A DNA stretch of 64,000 bases from Herbiconiux sp. (lineage in GTDB: Bacteria; Actinomycetota; Actinomycetes; Actinomycetales; Microbacteriaceae). Under the pieces are notes generated by a model that searched no databases, was not told where the DNA came from, and saw nothing but the letters and a program-made list of their open reading frames with translations. Positions 7,344 through 14,722 of the stretch are shown piece after piece. The translations under genes were made by a program, and so were the position numbers. How positions within the stretch are numbered: the first letter of the stretch is position 1; each line of letters starts with the position of its first letter. The stretch covers positions 868,001 to 932,000 of the forward strand of contig NZ_SCVE01000012.1 of NCBI RefSeq assembly GCF_004297105.1, read 5' to 3'.

Positions 7344-8336
7344 CTAGTGCCGCCGAGTGGCGGTTGACGAGTTGCGTGCCGCGAGCTGTGCGAAGGCGTC
7401 TCTGAGTTGGGGTGGGTCGAGGACCTCGATCTCGGTGTCGAAGCGGTTCAGGGTTGCGGCGAGGTCGATCCAGGACCAGGCACCGAGTTCGAGACTGCAG
7501 CGGTCGGGGCCGAGTTCTTCGACGACTCCGTCGCCCGCGAACGGGAGCACATCGCCGGCGGGCCGGGCGAGGATGACCTTTCCGGTGCAGGGCCACCTGT
7601 CGATGCGATCGGAGCCCTTGAAGCGGGCCGAGACGTACTCGGCGGCGTCGCCGCCCGGGACGTGCCGGGGAGCGAAGCGACGCCGTGTTGGGGGGTGGGG
7701 GGTCATGCGGTCGACGCGGAAGATGCGCCAGTCGCTGTGATCGAGGTCCCACGCCAGCAGATACCAACGACCGTGCGACGCCACGAGGTGGTGCGGCTCC
7801 ACTCGTCGCGGGGGTCGGGAATCGGCGGCGGCGGCCGCTCGGCTGCCGGCGTAGTCGAAGCGCAGCACCTCGTGTGCGCGCGCTGCGGCCGACGTGGCGA
7901 TGAGGACGTCGGGCGACGCCGTGCCGGCCGGCGCATCTCCTGGCCGGCGAGCGATGGTGGTGAACTCCAGGCCGTTGAGCCGGTGGCGGAGCCGTGGCGG
8001 CATGACCTGCCGAACCGTGGTCAGGGCTCGCATGGCGGCCTCCGCGATGCCGACGCCGGTGAGGGTCGCGGCTTGCAGGGCGATCGCGAGGGCGACGACC
8101 TGGTCGTCGTCGAAGAGGAGGGGCGGGAGCTCGCTTCCGGCGTCGAGCCGGTATCCGCCATCCGGCCCCATCGTGGCCTGGATGGTGTAACCGAGCTCGC
8201 GGAGGCGGTCGATATCGCGGCGCACCGTGCGCGGGCTGATCTCGAGCCGATCGGCCAGAAGGGAGCCCGGCCAGTCGCGGCGCGACTGGAGCAGCGACAG
8301 CAAGCTGAGCAGGCGCGAGGTGGTCGTGGCTGTCAT
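7344..8336 (-). CDS. YafY-type HTH/WYL-domain transcriptional regulator
   Basis: 330 residues from ATG 8336. N-terminal HTH (LLSLLQSRRDWPGSLLADRL, EISPRTVRRDIDRLRELGY), then the WYL ligand-sensing domain, with HGRWYLLAWDLDHSDWRIFR as the WYL motif (here W-Y-L at about residue 196). Proteins of this class commonly regulate adjacent or stress genes and can bind nucleotides or small ligands through WYL. It is transcribed divergently from the VOC protein at 8438, a very common pairing, so it probably controls that gene. A longer start at 8426 would reach into the intergenic promoter and is less likely. Confidence 0.92.
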   Translation of the reverse strand: MTATTTSRLLSLLSLLQSRRDWPGSLLADRLEISPRTVRRDIDRLRELGYTIQATMGPDGGYRLDAGSELPPLLFDDDQVVALAIALQAATLTGVGIAEAAMRALTTVRQVMPPRLRHRLNGLEFTTIARRPGDAPAGTASPDVLIATSAAARAHEVLRFDYAGSRAAAAADSRPPRRVEPHHLVASHGRWYLLAWDLDHSDWRIFRVDRMTPHPPTRRRFAPRHVPGGDAAEYVSARFKGSDRIDRWPCTGKVILARPAGDVLPFAGDGVVEELGPDRCSLELGAWSWIDLAATLNRFDTEIEVLDPPQLRDAFAQLAARNSSTATRRH

Positions 8337-8437
8337 ACCCCAATCATAATTTCGGTCTAGGACAGAAGCTGACCTATACGGGTGGAAGGGTGAGTGGTGT
8401 CGGGAAGAACCCGGCCACGTTCTCACTAGGAGCAGAC

Positions 8438-8905
8438 ATGAGCCTCACGACCACCACCCACCTCAACTTCCGCGGCGACGCCCGGGCGGCGCTGGAGTTC
8501 TACCAGACCGTGTTCGGCGGTCAGGTCACCGTGGCCACCTACGGCGACTTCGGCATGCCCCAAGACGTGCCGGGTGCCGACCGTGTGGTGTTCGGCCAGG
8601 TCGTGAGCTCCGAAGGTTTTCGCGTGCTGGCCTACGACATCCCGGGCCAGCTGGGCGGATCGCCCGACAACGCCGGCTCGACTCGTCGCGAGAACGGTGT
8701 CACGATCACCGACCAGCCGTTCTTCGTCTCGGTCGAGGGAGGGAGCCTCGAGGAGGTGCAGCGGTACTGGGATGCGCTCTCGACGGGCGCCTCGATCGTC
8801 GAACCGCTCGCCGCGTCGGCATGGAGTGCCGGGTTCGGCATGCTCACCGACCGCTTCGGTGTGACCTGGATCCTCGGTGTGGCCGCCGAGAACCCGGCTC
8901 AGTAG
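8438..8905 (+). CDS. VOC-family (PhnB-like) protein
   Basis: 155 residues from ATG 8438 with AGGAG five bases upstream. HLNFRGDARAALEFYQTVFG at the start and FGMLTDRFGVTWIL at the end are typical of the PhnB/glyoxalase-like group of the vicinal-oxygen-chelate fold. Substrate unknown; cytosolic. Divergent neighbour of the WYL regulator, which is its likely controller. An earlier in-frame start at 8390 is rejected because the Shine-Dalgarno sequence supports 8438. Confidence 0.9.
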   Translation: MSLTTTTHLNFRGDARAALEFYQTVFGGQVTVATYGDFGMPQDVPGADRVVFGQVVSSEGFRVLAYDIPGQLGGSPDNAGSTRRENGVTITDQPFFVSVEGGSLEEVQRYWDALSTGASIVEPLAASAWSAGFGMLTDRFGVTWILGVAAENPAQ

Positions 8906-8994
8906 CGCTCGGTACCGTCTACCGCTCTCCGATCGCCCGGGGGTTGGCTCACGAGTGGGCGGAGACCAGGCCGTGAATCACGATCGGCGACGGG

Positions 8995-9387
8995 TCAGCC
9001 GGCATGGCGACGGTGGTGCTTCACGGCCCGCGCGCTCAGGGGTTCGAGTTCGTTCCGGATCTCGAATCCGTGACCGAGCTCACGCTGAAGGGCTTCGACG
9101 AACTGGCTACCGTGACGCCAGTAGGTGAGCTCATTCTGTACCGAGTCCCATCCGGTGAAACGGTGATGGGCGAGCCAGATGCCGTGCCAGCGGAGGAATC
9201 CGAGCATGAGCCGGTCGGTGGAGATCACCTCGGAGGGGTCGAGCTGGGATCCGTACTCCCAGAGCGGCCATCCCCCGAACAGGGCGGGACGCACGGTGAT
9301 GACCCGGACCAGTCCCTCCACCGCCGGGCCGCCAGAGAATTTGCGCTCGAGCGTCATACCTAAGAGACGCCGCAAAGCGGAAATCAT
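8995..9387 (-). CDS. Conserved-looking hypothetical protein
   Basis: 130 residues from ATG 9387 (alternative ATG 9357, 120 residues). Features are LSSRKF-like basic start, GGWPLWEYGSQLDPSEV, then TDRLMLGFLRWHGIWLAHHR, and a charged C terminus ending in KHHRRHAG. Tryptophan-rich and without membrane segments or signal peptide. I do not recognise a family. It lies 84 bases after the CruF-like gene on the same strand and may be co-transcribed; convergent with the VOC gene. Neither start has a good Shine-Dalgarno sequence, so the N terminus is uncertain. Reading further upstream overlaps cruF in a non-coding-looking frame. Confidence 0.5.
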   Translation of the reverse strand: MISALRRLLGMTLERKFSGGPAVEGLVRVITVRPALFGGWPLWEYGSQLDPSEVISTDRLMLGFLRWHGIWLAHHRFTGWDSVQNELTYWRHGSQFVEALQRELGHGFEIRNELEPLSARAVKHHRRHAG

Positions 9388-9470
9388 GACGCGGCTCTGC
9401 GAACCTGATGTCGCGGTAGGGAACGTCGGACTGCGTCGTGCCCCACCGCGACATCCGCTGTCGGAATCCC

Positions 9471-10397
9471 TCAGGAGACGGGATCGGCTGTCGTGAACTG
9501 CGCGACCTTCACCAACCCGAGAGCCGCGACGATGACGAGAGTGAAGATGTTGATCGTCATCAGTGTCTCGTTCAACGCTGCGACGCTCCACGTCTGACCT
9601 GCCTGGTCGGTCACGAGGCTGTCGGGAATGACGATGAAGTTGGAGATCGAGGCGAGGCCGAGCGATCCGTAGATCAGCACGGGCTGCACGAAGTGGCTGC
9701 GAGGGGTGGCGACACCCGAGACGGGCACGGGGCCTGTGCGGCGCAGAATCAGGGCCATGATCTGGAAGAAGACGTAGGTCACGAACCACCAGCCGAGGTA
9801 GTTGGTGAACGGCACGCCGAAGAACCCTCCGCCGTCTTCCCACACCCAGGTGTGGCTCACCGTCGACGCACTCGAGTCACTTCCGACATCGAACATCGTC
9901 ATGATCGCACCCGCGAGGAGCGGCAGGGCGACCAGGTTGATCCGGCCCGCGCGAGAGCCCGATCCGAGGGTCTCGTCGGCCCGTTCGAGGAGCGCCGACG
10001 CGGCGATCCAGGCGATGTAGCCCAGCCCGAAGTAGATCAGGCCGATGGTGAAGGGCACTTCGAAGAGTTTGAGCGAACCGGTGTAGTGGTAGTGGCCGAA
10101 GGGGAAGCCCGTGGCGATGCTCAGGTTCTCGAAGATGTTGCTCACGACGAATGTGATCACCAAGAACGCCAGCAGGCGCTGCCATCCGTAGCGACGGATG
10201 CCGTGGATGATCGCGAACGGGAAGGTCAGAAGGAGCGCATAGACATATGGCGCTTCGCGAGTGACCAGCGGGAGCACGATCGCTGCGGCGATCGCCAAAC
10301 CGGTGAGGACCCATAAGAGGCCGTTCACGCCGTTGCGTTTTCGCCCTCCGGGCGATGCATCCGAGGTGGGGGTGAGTGGGGCGCTGGTTGTGCTCAT
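9471..10397 (-). CDS. CruF-type carotenoid biosynthesis membrane protein
   Basis: 308 residues with seven or eight hydrophobic helices. FVVSNIFENLSIATGFPFGHYHYT (about 79-102) and YLGWWFVTYVFF (about 202-213) are hallmarks of the carotenoid biosynthesis family (formerly DUF422) that includes CruF, the hydratase of C50 or bacterioruberin-type carotenoids. No other carotenoid genes are in the window, so the exact substrate is open. It starts within the stop of the upstream TetR gene (ATGA), so the two form an operon and the regulator probably controls it. Confidence 0.8.
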   Translation of the reverse strand: MSTTSAPLTPTSDASPGGRKRNGVNGLLWVLTGLAIAAAIVLPLVTREAPYVYALLLTFPFAIIHGIRRYGWQRLLAFLVITFVVSNIFENLSIATGFPFGHYHYTGSLKLFEVPFTIGLIYFGLGYIAWIAASALLERADETLGSGSRAGRINLVALPLLAGAIMTMFDVGSDSSASTVSHTWVWEDGGGFFGVPFTNYLGWWFVTYVFFQIMALILRRTGPVPVSGVATPRSHFVQPVLIYGSLGLASISNFIVIPDSLVTDQAGQTWSVAALNETLMTINIFTLVIVAALGLVKVAQFTTADPVS

Positions 10398-11026
10398 GAT
10401 TTCTCCTCGGTGATTGTGGGTGCAGGGTCGGCAGCGACCAGGAGGGCCGGGGCCAACACGGCGTCGACCAGCTCTTCGAGTTCGGTGGCATCCATGGGGG
10501 GCTCGAGGAGCAGTGCGCGGCTCACGATGAGGCCTCCGGGGATGCGGCTCAGGTCGGGCGGAGCGGGGTCGGCGCGGAGTTCGCCACGGCCGACGGCGCG
10601 ACGGATGATGTGCGTCCAGCCCTCATGGCTCACCCGCTGAAGGTGGCTGCGAATGTCGACGATGGGCGCGTTGTCCGGATCGGCGGACATGAGCAGCCCG
10701 CTGAGGATGCGGGTGCGTTGGGGTGTGAGCGACTGCGAGATCGACGTGACCCACCCGATGAGGTCTGCTCTGAGGCTGCCCTGGTCGGATACGGTTCCGG
10801 GCAGTCCCTCCATCTCGCGAGCCACCGCGGCCTGAACGAGCTCAGTCTTGTTGGCGAAACGCCGATAGACCGCCGGAGTGGTCGATCCGGCGCGGCGAGC
10901 GACCTCGGCGATACTCAAGCCCTGGAAGCCGACCTCGGAGAGCGCATCGATGGTGCTCGTCAGAATCGCATCGTCGATCTCGGGGTTCAACGGGCGTCCG
11001 GCGTCGCGGCTGAGAGTCGTGTTCAT
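10394..11026 (-). CDS. TetR/AcrR-family transcriptional regulator
   Basis: 210 residues from ATG 11026. HTH at about residues 32-55 (GLSIAEVARRAGSTTPAVYRRFANKTEL) with a TetR C-terminal ligand domain of the AcrR-C type. Its stop overlaps the start of the CruF-like gene. An imperfect palindrome (11031-11056) begins five bases before the start codon, so autoregulation and control of the carotenoid-type gene are likely. Confidence 0.92.
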   Translation of the reverse strand: MNTTLSRDAGRPLNPEIDDAILTSTIDALSEVGFQGLSIAEVARRAGSTTPAVYRRFANKTELVQAAVAREMEGLPGTVSDQGSLRADLIGWVTSISQSLTPQRTRILSGLLMSADPDNAPIVDIRSHLQRVSHEGWTHIIRRAVGRGELRADPAPPDLSRIPGGLIVSRALLLEPPMDATELEELVDAVLAPALLVAADPAPTITEEKS

Positions 11027-11030
11027 GGAA

Positions 11031-11056
11031 ATTACGATATTGCACCGTAACGTAAT
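11031..11056. promoter_or_regulatory. Probable operator of the TetR-cruF pair
   Basis: ATTACG (11031-11036) and CGTAAT (11051-11056) are perfect inverted half-sites; the inner bases (ATAT / GTAA) are partly symmetric. Located immediately upstream of the TetR start at 11026. Confidence 0.65.
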
Positions 11057-11320
11057 CGTCAAGCGTGGCTACCCGCGAAGCAGAGATCATGGTCGAGGCA
11101 GTCTCCCTCGGTTGAGATTGCCTCAGGGGCCACTGGTGGAGCTCCCCGAGGACTGACATTCCAGTCGTACTATCTGAGAGCCATGGGTACCGGGGATGTG
11201 GTCGCACCTGCACTTCGCACAGACCGAATCGCCGAAGACCTCCGGCGCCTGGGGGCCTCGGCAGAGGTATCGATTGGCAGGTAGGCCTGGCGCAGCCCGA
11301 CATCGACCGCAGCGCGGAAG
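11057..11320 (+). other. Intergenic stretch before the small-gene island
   Basis: No complete gene is supported. ATG 11183 opens 33 codons (MGTGDVVAPALRTDRIAEDL...) ending in TAG at 11282-11284, in the same frame as the following gene. This may be the original N terminus cut off by a premature stop, or a chance short frame. Confidence 0.35.
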
Positions 11321-11689
11321 TTGACAGACCAGTCCGTCGACCACATTCTCTCTGGGCACAGCGGCCAGCTATCGAAAATTGCGTTCTACGGGCCGAGAAA
11401 CACTCCAACCTTGGACGTAATCATCGCCGTGATGGTGACTGGAACACTTAGTAATCCAGATGTGCCGCCCGCTATTCAGAGCAACGGCCGGATTAAGTAC
11501 CAGGCGCGGTGGTCGCTTAGAAATCCCGATGTTCCTGGAAGTGACGTCTACACCTTTAACTACTACGTGATCGTTGATGAGACGGTGTCCTCGCTAGGAC
11601 CAGTCGTATATACAGCGTACTCCGACGATTTCAGTGCAGACGTCGCGTGGAACAATGAAGGACCAGACATAGATTGGGGCTCACGGTGA
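11321..11689 (+). CDS. Hypothetical protein of a lower-GC orphan gene island
   Basis: 122 residues from TTG 11321 (start weakly supported; no good Shine-Dalgarno). Contains KIAFYGPRNTPTLDVIIAVM, then KYQARWSLRNPDVPGSDVY and FNYYVIVDE, followed by an acidic end. No membrane segment. Not recognised. Codon use is clearly less GC-biased than in the flanking genes (GTA, ATA, AGA occur freely), which suggests transfer. Its stop overlaps the next gene's GTG (GTGA). The small size, acidic composition and clustering resemble immunity proteins of polymorphic toxins, but no toxin gene is present here, so this is only a suggestion. Confidence 0.5.
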   Translation: MTDQSVDHILSGHSGQLSKIAFYGPRNTPTLDVIIAVMVTGTLSNPDVPPAIQSNGRIKYQARWSLRNPDVPGSDVYTFNYYVIVDETVSSLGPVVYTAYSDDFSADVAWNNEGPDIDWGSR

Positions 11690-12018
11690 ATGTGGGAGAG
11701 GGGAACGCGCTGTTCCTCAGGGTGCTGGATTATGTGAAGTCGTATCCGGGCACCGTGAGTGTAGACGCGGGCTCTCGAAGGATTACTTTCGAAAACACCG
11801 AGACTTCTTCAATCGGTGACTTCTATCTACCTGAAACCAGGTGGAACAAGTACGTCGCTGCCCTGGGAGCCGAGGCCTCGGGTAACGAAGAACAGTGGTT
11901 GCTCACGTGCATCACAGACAACATGCAGGAGGCGATAGCGGGGGCCCGGCGGCATGCAATCATGACTCTGTCAGACGACGAACGCCCACGGTTTGTGTTC
12001 GAGAGATGGCTTGAGTGA
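11686..12018 (+). CDS. Hypothetical protein of the lower-GC island
   Basis: 110 residues from GTG 11686, chosen for the GTGA overlap with the preceding stop (a TTG at 11674 is possible). Sequence runs GNALFLRVLDYVKSYPGTVS ... SSIGDFYLPETRWNKYVAAL ... CITDNMQEAIAGARRHAIM. Acidic, soluble, no recognised domain. The overlap implies co-translation with the upstream gene. The same reading frame stays open for another 67 codons after its TGA stop, which may be the start of a damaged gene. Confidence 0.55.
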   Translation: MNVGEGNALFLRVLDYVKSYPGTVSVDAGSRRITFENTETSSIGDFYLPETRWNKYVAALGAEASGNEEQWLLTCITDNMQEAIAGARRHAIMTLSDDERPRFVFERWLE

Positions 12019-12415
12019 GCTCTCAACAATCAGCGCTCTCAGAAGATTACGGGAGGCAAGAATTGGACACCAGGCGCAGGCGGCCGTCTCGACGACTTCA
12101 AACTCTCGAGCGACTCTCTTCCGGTTGGGATGGTGTTGGGGGCGCTGCCCGACGGTCTCAGGTTCTCCTCCGAGGAAGGGCGCGCCCTTGCGTTCATCCC
12201 TGGAGCGCGTCCAGCAAATTAGACAATCGACACGTCCGAACGTCTTGATTCCGGTTGAAGTCATTGAGATCGACGTGCGGACCACAGAGGCACACATAAC
12301 GTTGTACCCGGGCAAGATCCGAGGCGATGACATTCGTCGGTTGAGAGGCCCAGATCTAAACAAGGCAGTCCTCAAGCTCCGCCATATGCTTGAGCGCGCC
12401 CAAGTGGGCGAATGA
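12019..12415 (+). pseudogene. Probable frameshifted gene remnant
   Basis: Two coding-looking segments sit in different frames. Frame one (12019-12219) reads GGKNWTPGAGGRLDDFKLSS and LPDGLRFSSEEGRALAFIPG, ending at TAG 12220. Frame two, best from about 12226 to the TGA at 12413-12415, reads STRPNVLIPVEVIEIDVRTT and RRLRGPDLNKAVLKLRHMLE. Joined by a one-base shift near 12220 they form one plausible 130-residue acidic protein. No convincing start codon precedes frame one except ATG 12130. Alternatives are two tiny genes or a sequencing error. Confidence 0.45.
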
Positions 12416-12520
12416 GCCGTCAGCAGGGCCCTTGTCGTGATGCCGATCGCTGATCGGCTCCAGTGTGCTTCAGAGGCAGTAGTCATAGTGGGCTGGTCCT
12501 CGCTCGCAGGGGGTGGATAA

Positions 12521-13138
12521 GTGGACGGACGGAAATGGCGGTGGCCGGTCCGCATTGCCATCGTCGGAATTGGAGCTGGCTTTGTCGTTCAAATCGTGCG
12601 GCTCGGTCTCTTGTCCTCGAACCAGACCACGCTCAGTAACATCACGTACCTGGGGATCAGCTTCATCCTCGCGTCCGCTCTCGTCTTGTACTTCGTGTTT
12701 GCTCGTCGGAGAACGAGGAGGTTTCGGCAGGTGCTCGACGAGCTTGTCCTGCCGGATGACTACGAAGTGATTGTGCCGGCGTGGATCCGAGCGCCATCCT
12801 GGCCGCAATGGCATAGCCGGGTCGAGCTACCAAGGGCCGTCGACCAGATGGTGGTACTCGTGGCCAGCCCGAGTTCGCTGAAAGTATTTGACTCGACAAA
12901 CGCCGAGCATTCATTCGATTGGGGCGACGTTGTGGCGATTGACATCGAGTCAGTCCCTCGGCCCAGGGTGACCGCTATCCCTCTGGAGACACTCGTCATC
13001 GAGTTCAGATCGTGGAGCCCGGCGATCACATTCGTGCCGACATGCCGAAGGGGCAATGGCCTCGGTCCTTTGAGAGGTGAGCCGCTACGGGAGACTGTGA
13101 GAAAGCTGCGCGACGCACAAGCCACAACGGCACGGTGA
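12521..13138 (+). CDS. Hypothetical membrane protein with two N-terminal helices
   Basis: 205 residues from GTG 12521, preceded by a purine-rich AGGGGG stretch. Two hydrophobic segments at about residues 11-30 and 44-63, a basic RRRTRRF stop-transfer stretch, then a soluble cytoplasmic domain of beta-strand character (DYEVIVPAWIRAPSWPQWHS ... QMVVLVASPSSLKVFDS ... LETLVIEFRSWSPAITFVPT). This resembles small bacterial proteins with a PH-like C-terminal domain, but I cannot assign a family. Last gene of the lower-GC island; codon use is intermediate. Confidence 0.6.
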   Translation: MDGRKWRWPVRIAIVGIGAGFVVQIVRLGLLSSNQTTLSNITYLGISFILASALVLYFVFARRRTRRFRQVLDELVLPDDYEVIVPAWIRAPSWPQWHSRVELPRAVDQMVVLVASPSSLKVFDSTNAEHSFDWGDVVAIDIESVPRPRVTAIPLETLVIEFRSWSPAITFVPTCRRGNGLGPLRGEPLRETVRKLRDAQATTAR

Positions 13139-13473
13139 GCGCTTCGATGTCGGGTTCGTCGCATTCCTGTCAAGGGCGTCTCGCATCCATCGGTAGGAGC
13201 TCAGCGGTCAGTCCTGTTCGGAGGTTGGACAAGGGAGCGAGCGGTGCAACGCAATAGTCGGGTCGTTTTGATCATTGTGGCCTCGACGCTCTCTCCTGGC
13301 TTTCGAGACTTTCGATTCGCCTCGCCCAATCCGATCTCGGCGGAGGTGATTCAGGTGGAGGTGTCGACCCAAGATGGCTCCAGAGAGTGCGTTGGTTGCG
13401 GGGTGAGAGCCTGGAGGCGGCGATCCATCAGCTGAACGGCCTGTTCGGACGCCGTGCGCCCGAATAGGAGCAG
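13139..13473. other. Intergenic region downstream of the island
   Basis: Between the hypothetical membrane protein (plus strand) and mrpG (minus strand). Short frames such as a 63-codon one at 13244-13435 have no Shine-Dalgarno support and no recognisable composition. I see no hairpin, RNA gene or remnant I would defend. Confidence 0.4.
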
Positions 13474-13851
13474 CTACCGCGACGGAGTCTCGGGTGATCG
13501 AGAGGCGAATTCGTCGGTGAGGAGGATGCTGCGATCGAAGTGGTCGGTGCGATAGGCGGCGCGGCCCACGAGGTGCGCCGACGCCGGCGCGGTGAGGCTC
13601 TGGAAGAACACGATGGCCAGAGCGAGCGTGATGGTGCCGAGCGAGAGGTTCGTCACCGCGACATCCGCCACGATCGCGATCAGACCGAGGATCTGCGGCT
13701 TCGTGGCCGCGTGCAGTCGCGAGAGCACATCGGGGAAACGCAGCAGGCCCACCCCGGCGGCGAAGCACATGAGTGCCGCGACCAGCACGAGCACCGCGGT
13801 GACCACGTCACGCGCGTCGAAGCCGTCGGGGCCGAATCCGAGATCGAGCAT
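13474..13851 (-). CDS. mrpG: Mrp Na+/H+ antiporter subunit G
   Basis: 125 residues from ATG 13851. Three hydrophobic helices; the MnhG/PhaG signature LLRFPDVLSRLHAATKPQIL (about 40-59) is clear. The last gene of the seven-domain operon; its start overlaps the mrpF stop (TGATG). It works as a small membrane subunit of the Mrp complex that exchanges Na+ for H+. The tail of about 30 residues after the third helix is longer than usual and charged. Confidence 0.93.
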   Translation of the reverse strand: MLDLGFGPDGFDARDVVTAVLVLVAALMCFAAGVGLLRFPDVLSRLHAATKPQILGLIAIVADVAVTNLSLGTITLALAIVFFQSLTAPASAHLVGRAAYRTDHFDRSILLTDEFASRSPETPSR

Positions 13852-14114
13852 CAGGTGTCGTCCCTCGACGAGATGAAGCGCGCCACGCTCACCGAGCCCA
13901 CGATGCCGAAGAGCGCGAGGCCGAGCATCACCGGCAGGTTGTCGGTGTGCCGGTTGACAGCCATCTCGGCGCCGATCGCGATGATCGCGGTGGCGACCAG
14001 CACATCCGAGGCGATGATGCGGTCGAGGGCGGATGGGCCCCGGATGATGCGCACGATCGCACCGACGGCCCCTCCGGCCATCAGCAGCCCCGCAATCGCG
14101 ATGACGATGATCAT
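13851..14114 (-). CDS. mrpF: Mrp Na+/H+ antiporter subunit F
   Basis: 87 residues, three hydrophobic helices. RIIRGPSALDRIIASDVLVA (about 22-41) is the MrpF family signature. Overlaps mrpE by four bases (ATGA) and mrpG by one. Size and order fit the standard mrp operon. Confidence 0.93.
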   Translation of the reverse strand: MIIVIAIAGLLMAGGAVGAIVRIIRGPSALDRIIASDVLVATAIIAIGAEMAVNRHTDNLPVMLGLALFGIVGSVSVARFISSRDDT

Positions 14115-14722
14115 GAAGCGCTCCCTTCGCCACCGGCGGGTGCGGCGGAAGCCGCGGACGCGGACGACGAGCCCGACGTCCCGCCATCCGACTCTGCGTC
14201 ACGCAGCCGCTGAAGGTCGTCGAGCGACCCCGCAGCCAGGATGAGGCGCCGTTCCGTCGCGAGAACCTCGCGTCGCAGCCCGGGCAGGTCGTCGAGCGAC
14301 AACACATTGAACGCGTGCAGGTACAGGATGCCCTCCTCCCGGTCGAGGTCGAGCACGATCGAGCCGGGCACCAGCGACACGGCCTCGGCGGTGAAGGTCA
14401 TCACGAGATCCGACCGGGTGCGCAACGTCACCGCGAAGATCGCGTTGGTGAGCGGATGCCGCCGCGGCCCGATCGCCACCCACGCGATCTGCAGCGACGC
14501 CACCACGATGTCCCACACCAGCCGCACCAGGAAGAGCAGTGCGCGCCACGGATTCAGCCGCCCGCTCAGGCGCACCGCGGGCAGGTAGAACACGGCCGAC
14601 ACGAGAAGCGCCAGCACCATCCCGATGATCAGGTTGATCAGGCTGAACTCGCCCCAGAGCAGCATCCAGAGCAGCACGAGCCCGAGGAAGGGCACGAGCC
14701 CGCTCGCGATCCGGGCCCTCAT
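14111..14722 (-). CDS. mrpE: Mrp Na+/H+ antiporter subunit E
   Basis: 203 residues from ATG 14722, overlapping the mrpD stop. Typical MrpE: N-terminal hydrophobic helices (GLVPFLGLVLLWMLLWGEFS), then WDIVVASLQIAWVAIGPRRH and ITLTPGT-like motif here as VSLVPGSIVLDLDREEGILY. The C terminus carries an extra Ser/Ala/Gly-rich low-complexity tail of about 30 residues not needed for the fold. Confidence 0.92.
   Translation of the reverse strand: MRARIASGLVPFLGLVLLWMLLWGEFSLINLIIGMVLALLVSAVFYLPAVRLSGRLNPWRALLFLVRLVWDIVVASLQIAWVAIGPRRHPLTNAIFAVTLRTRSDLVMTFTAEAVSLVPGSIVLDLDREEGILYLHAFNVLSLDDLPGLRREVLATERRLILAAGSLDDLQRLRDAESDGGTSGSSSASAASAAPAGGEGSAS

Noticed and set aside
13208-13768. 186-residue minus-strand frame
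   Set aside because: Overlaps mrpG in another frame with His/Arg-rich composition; no Shine-Dalgarno.
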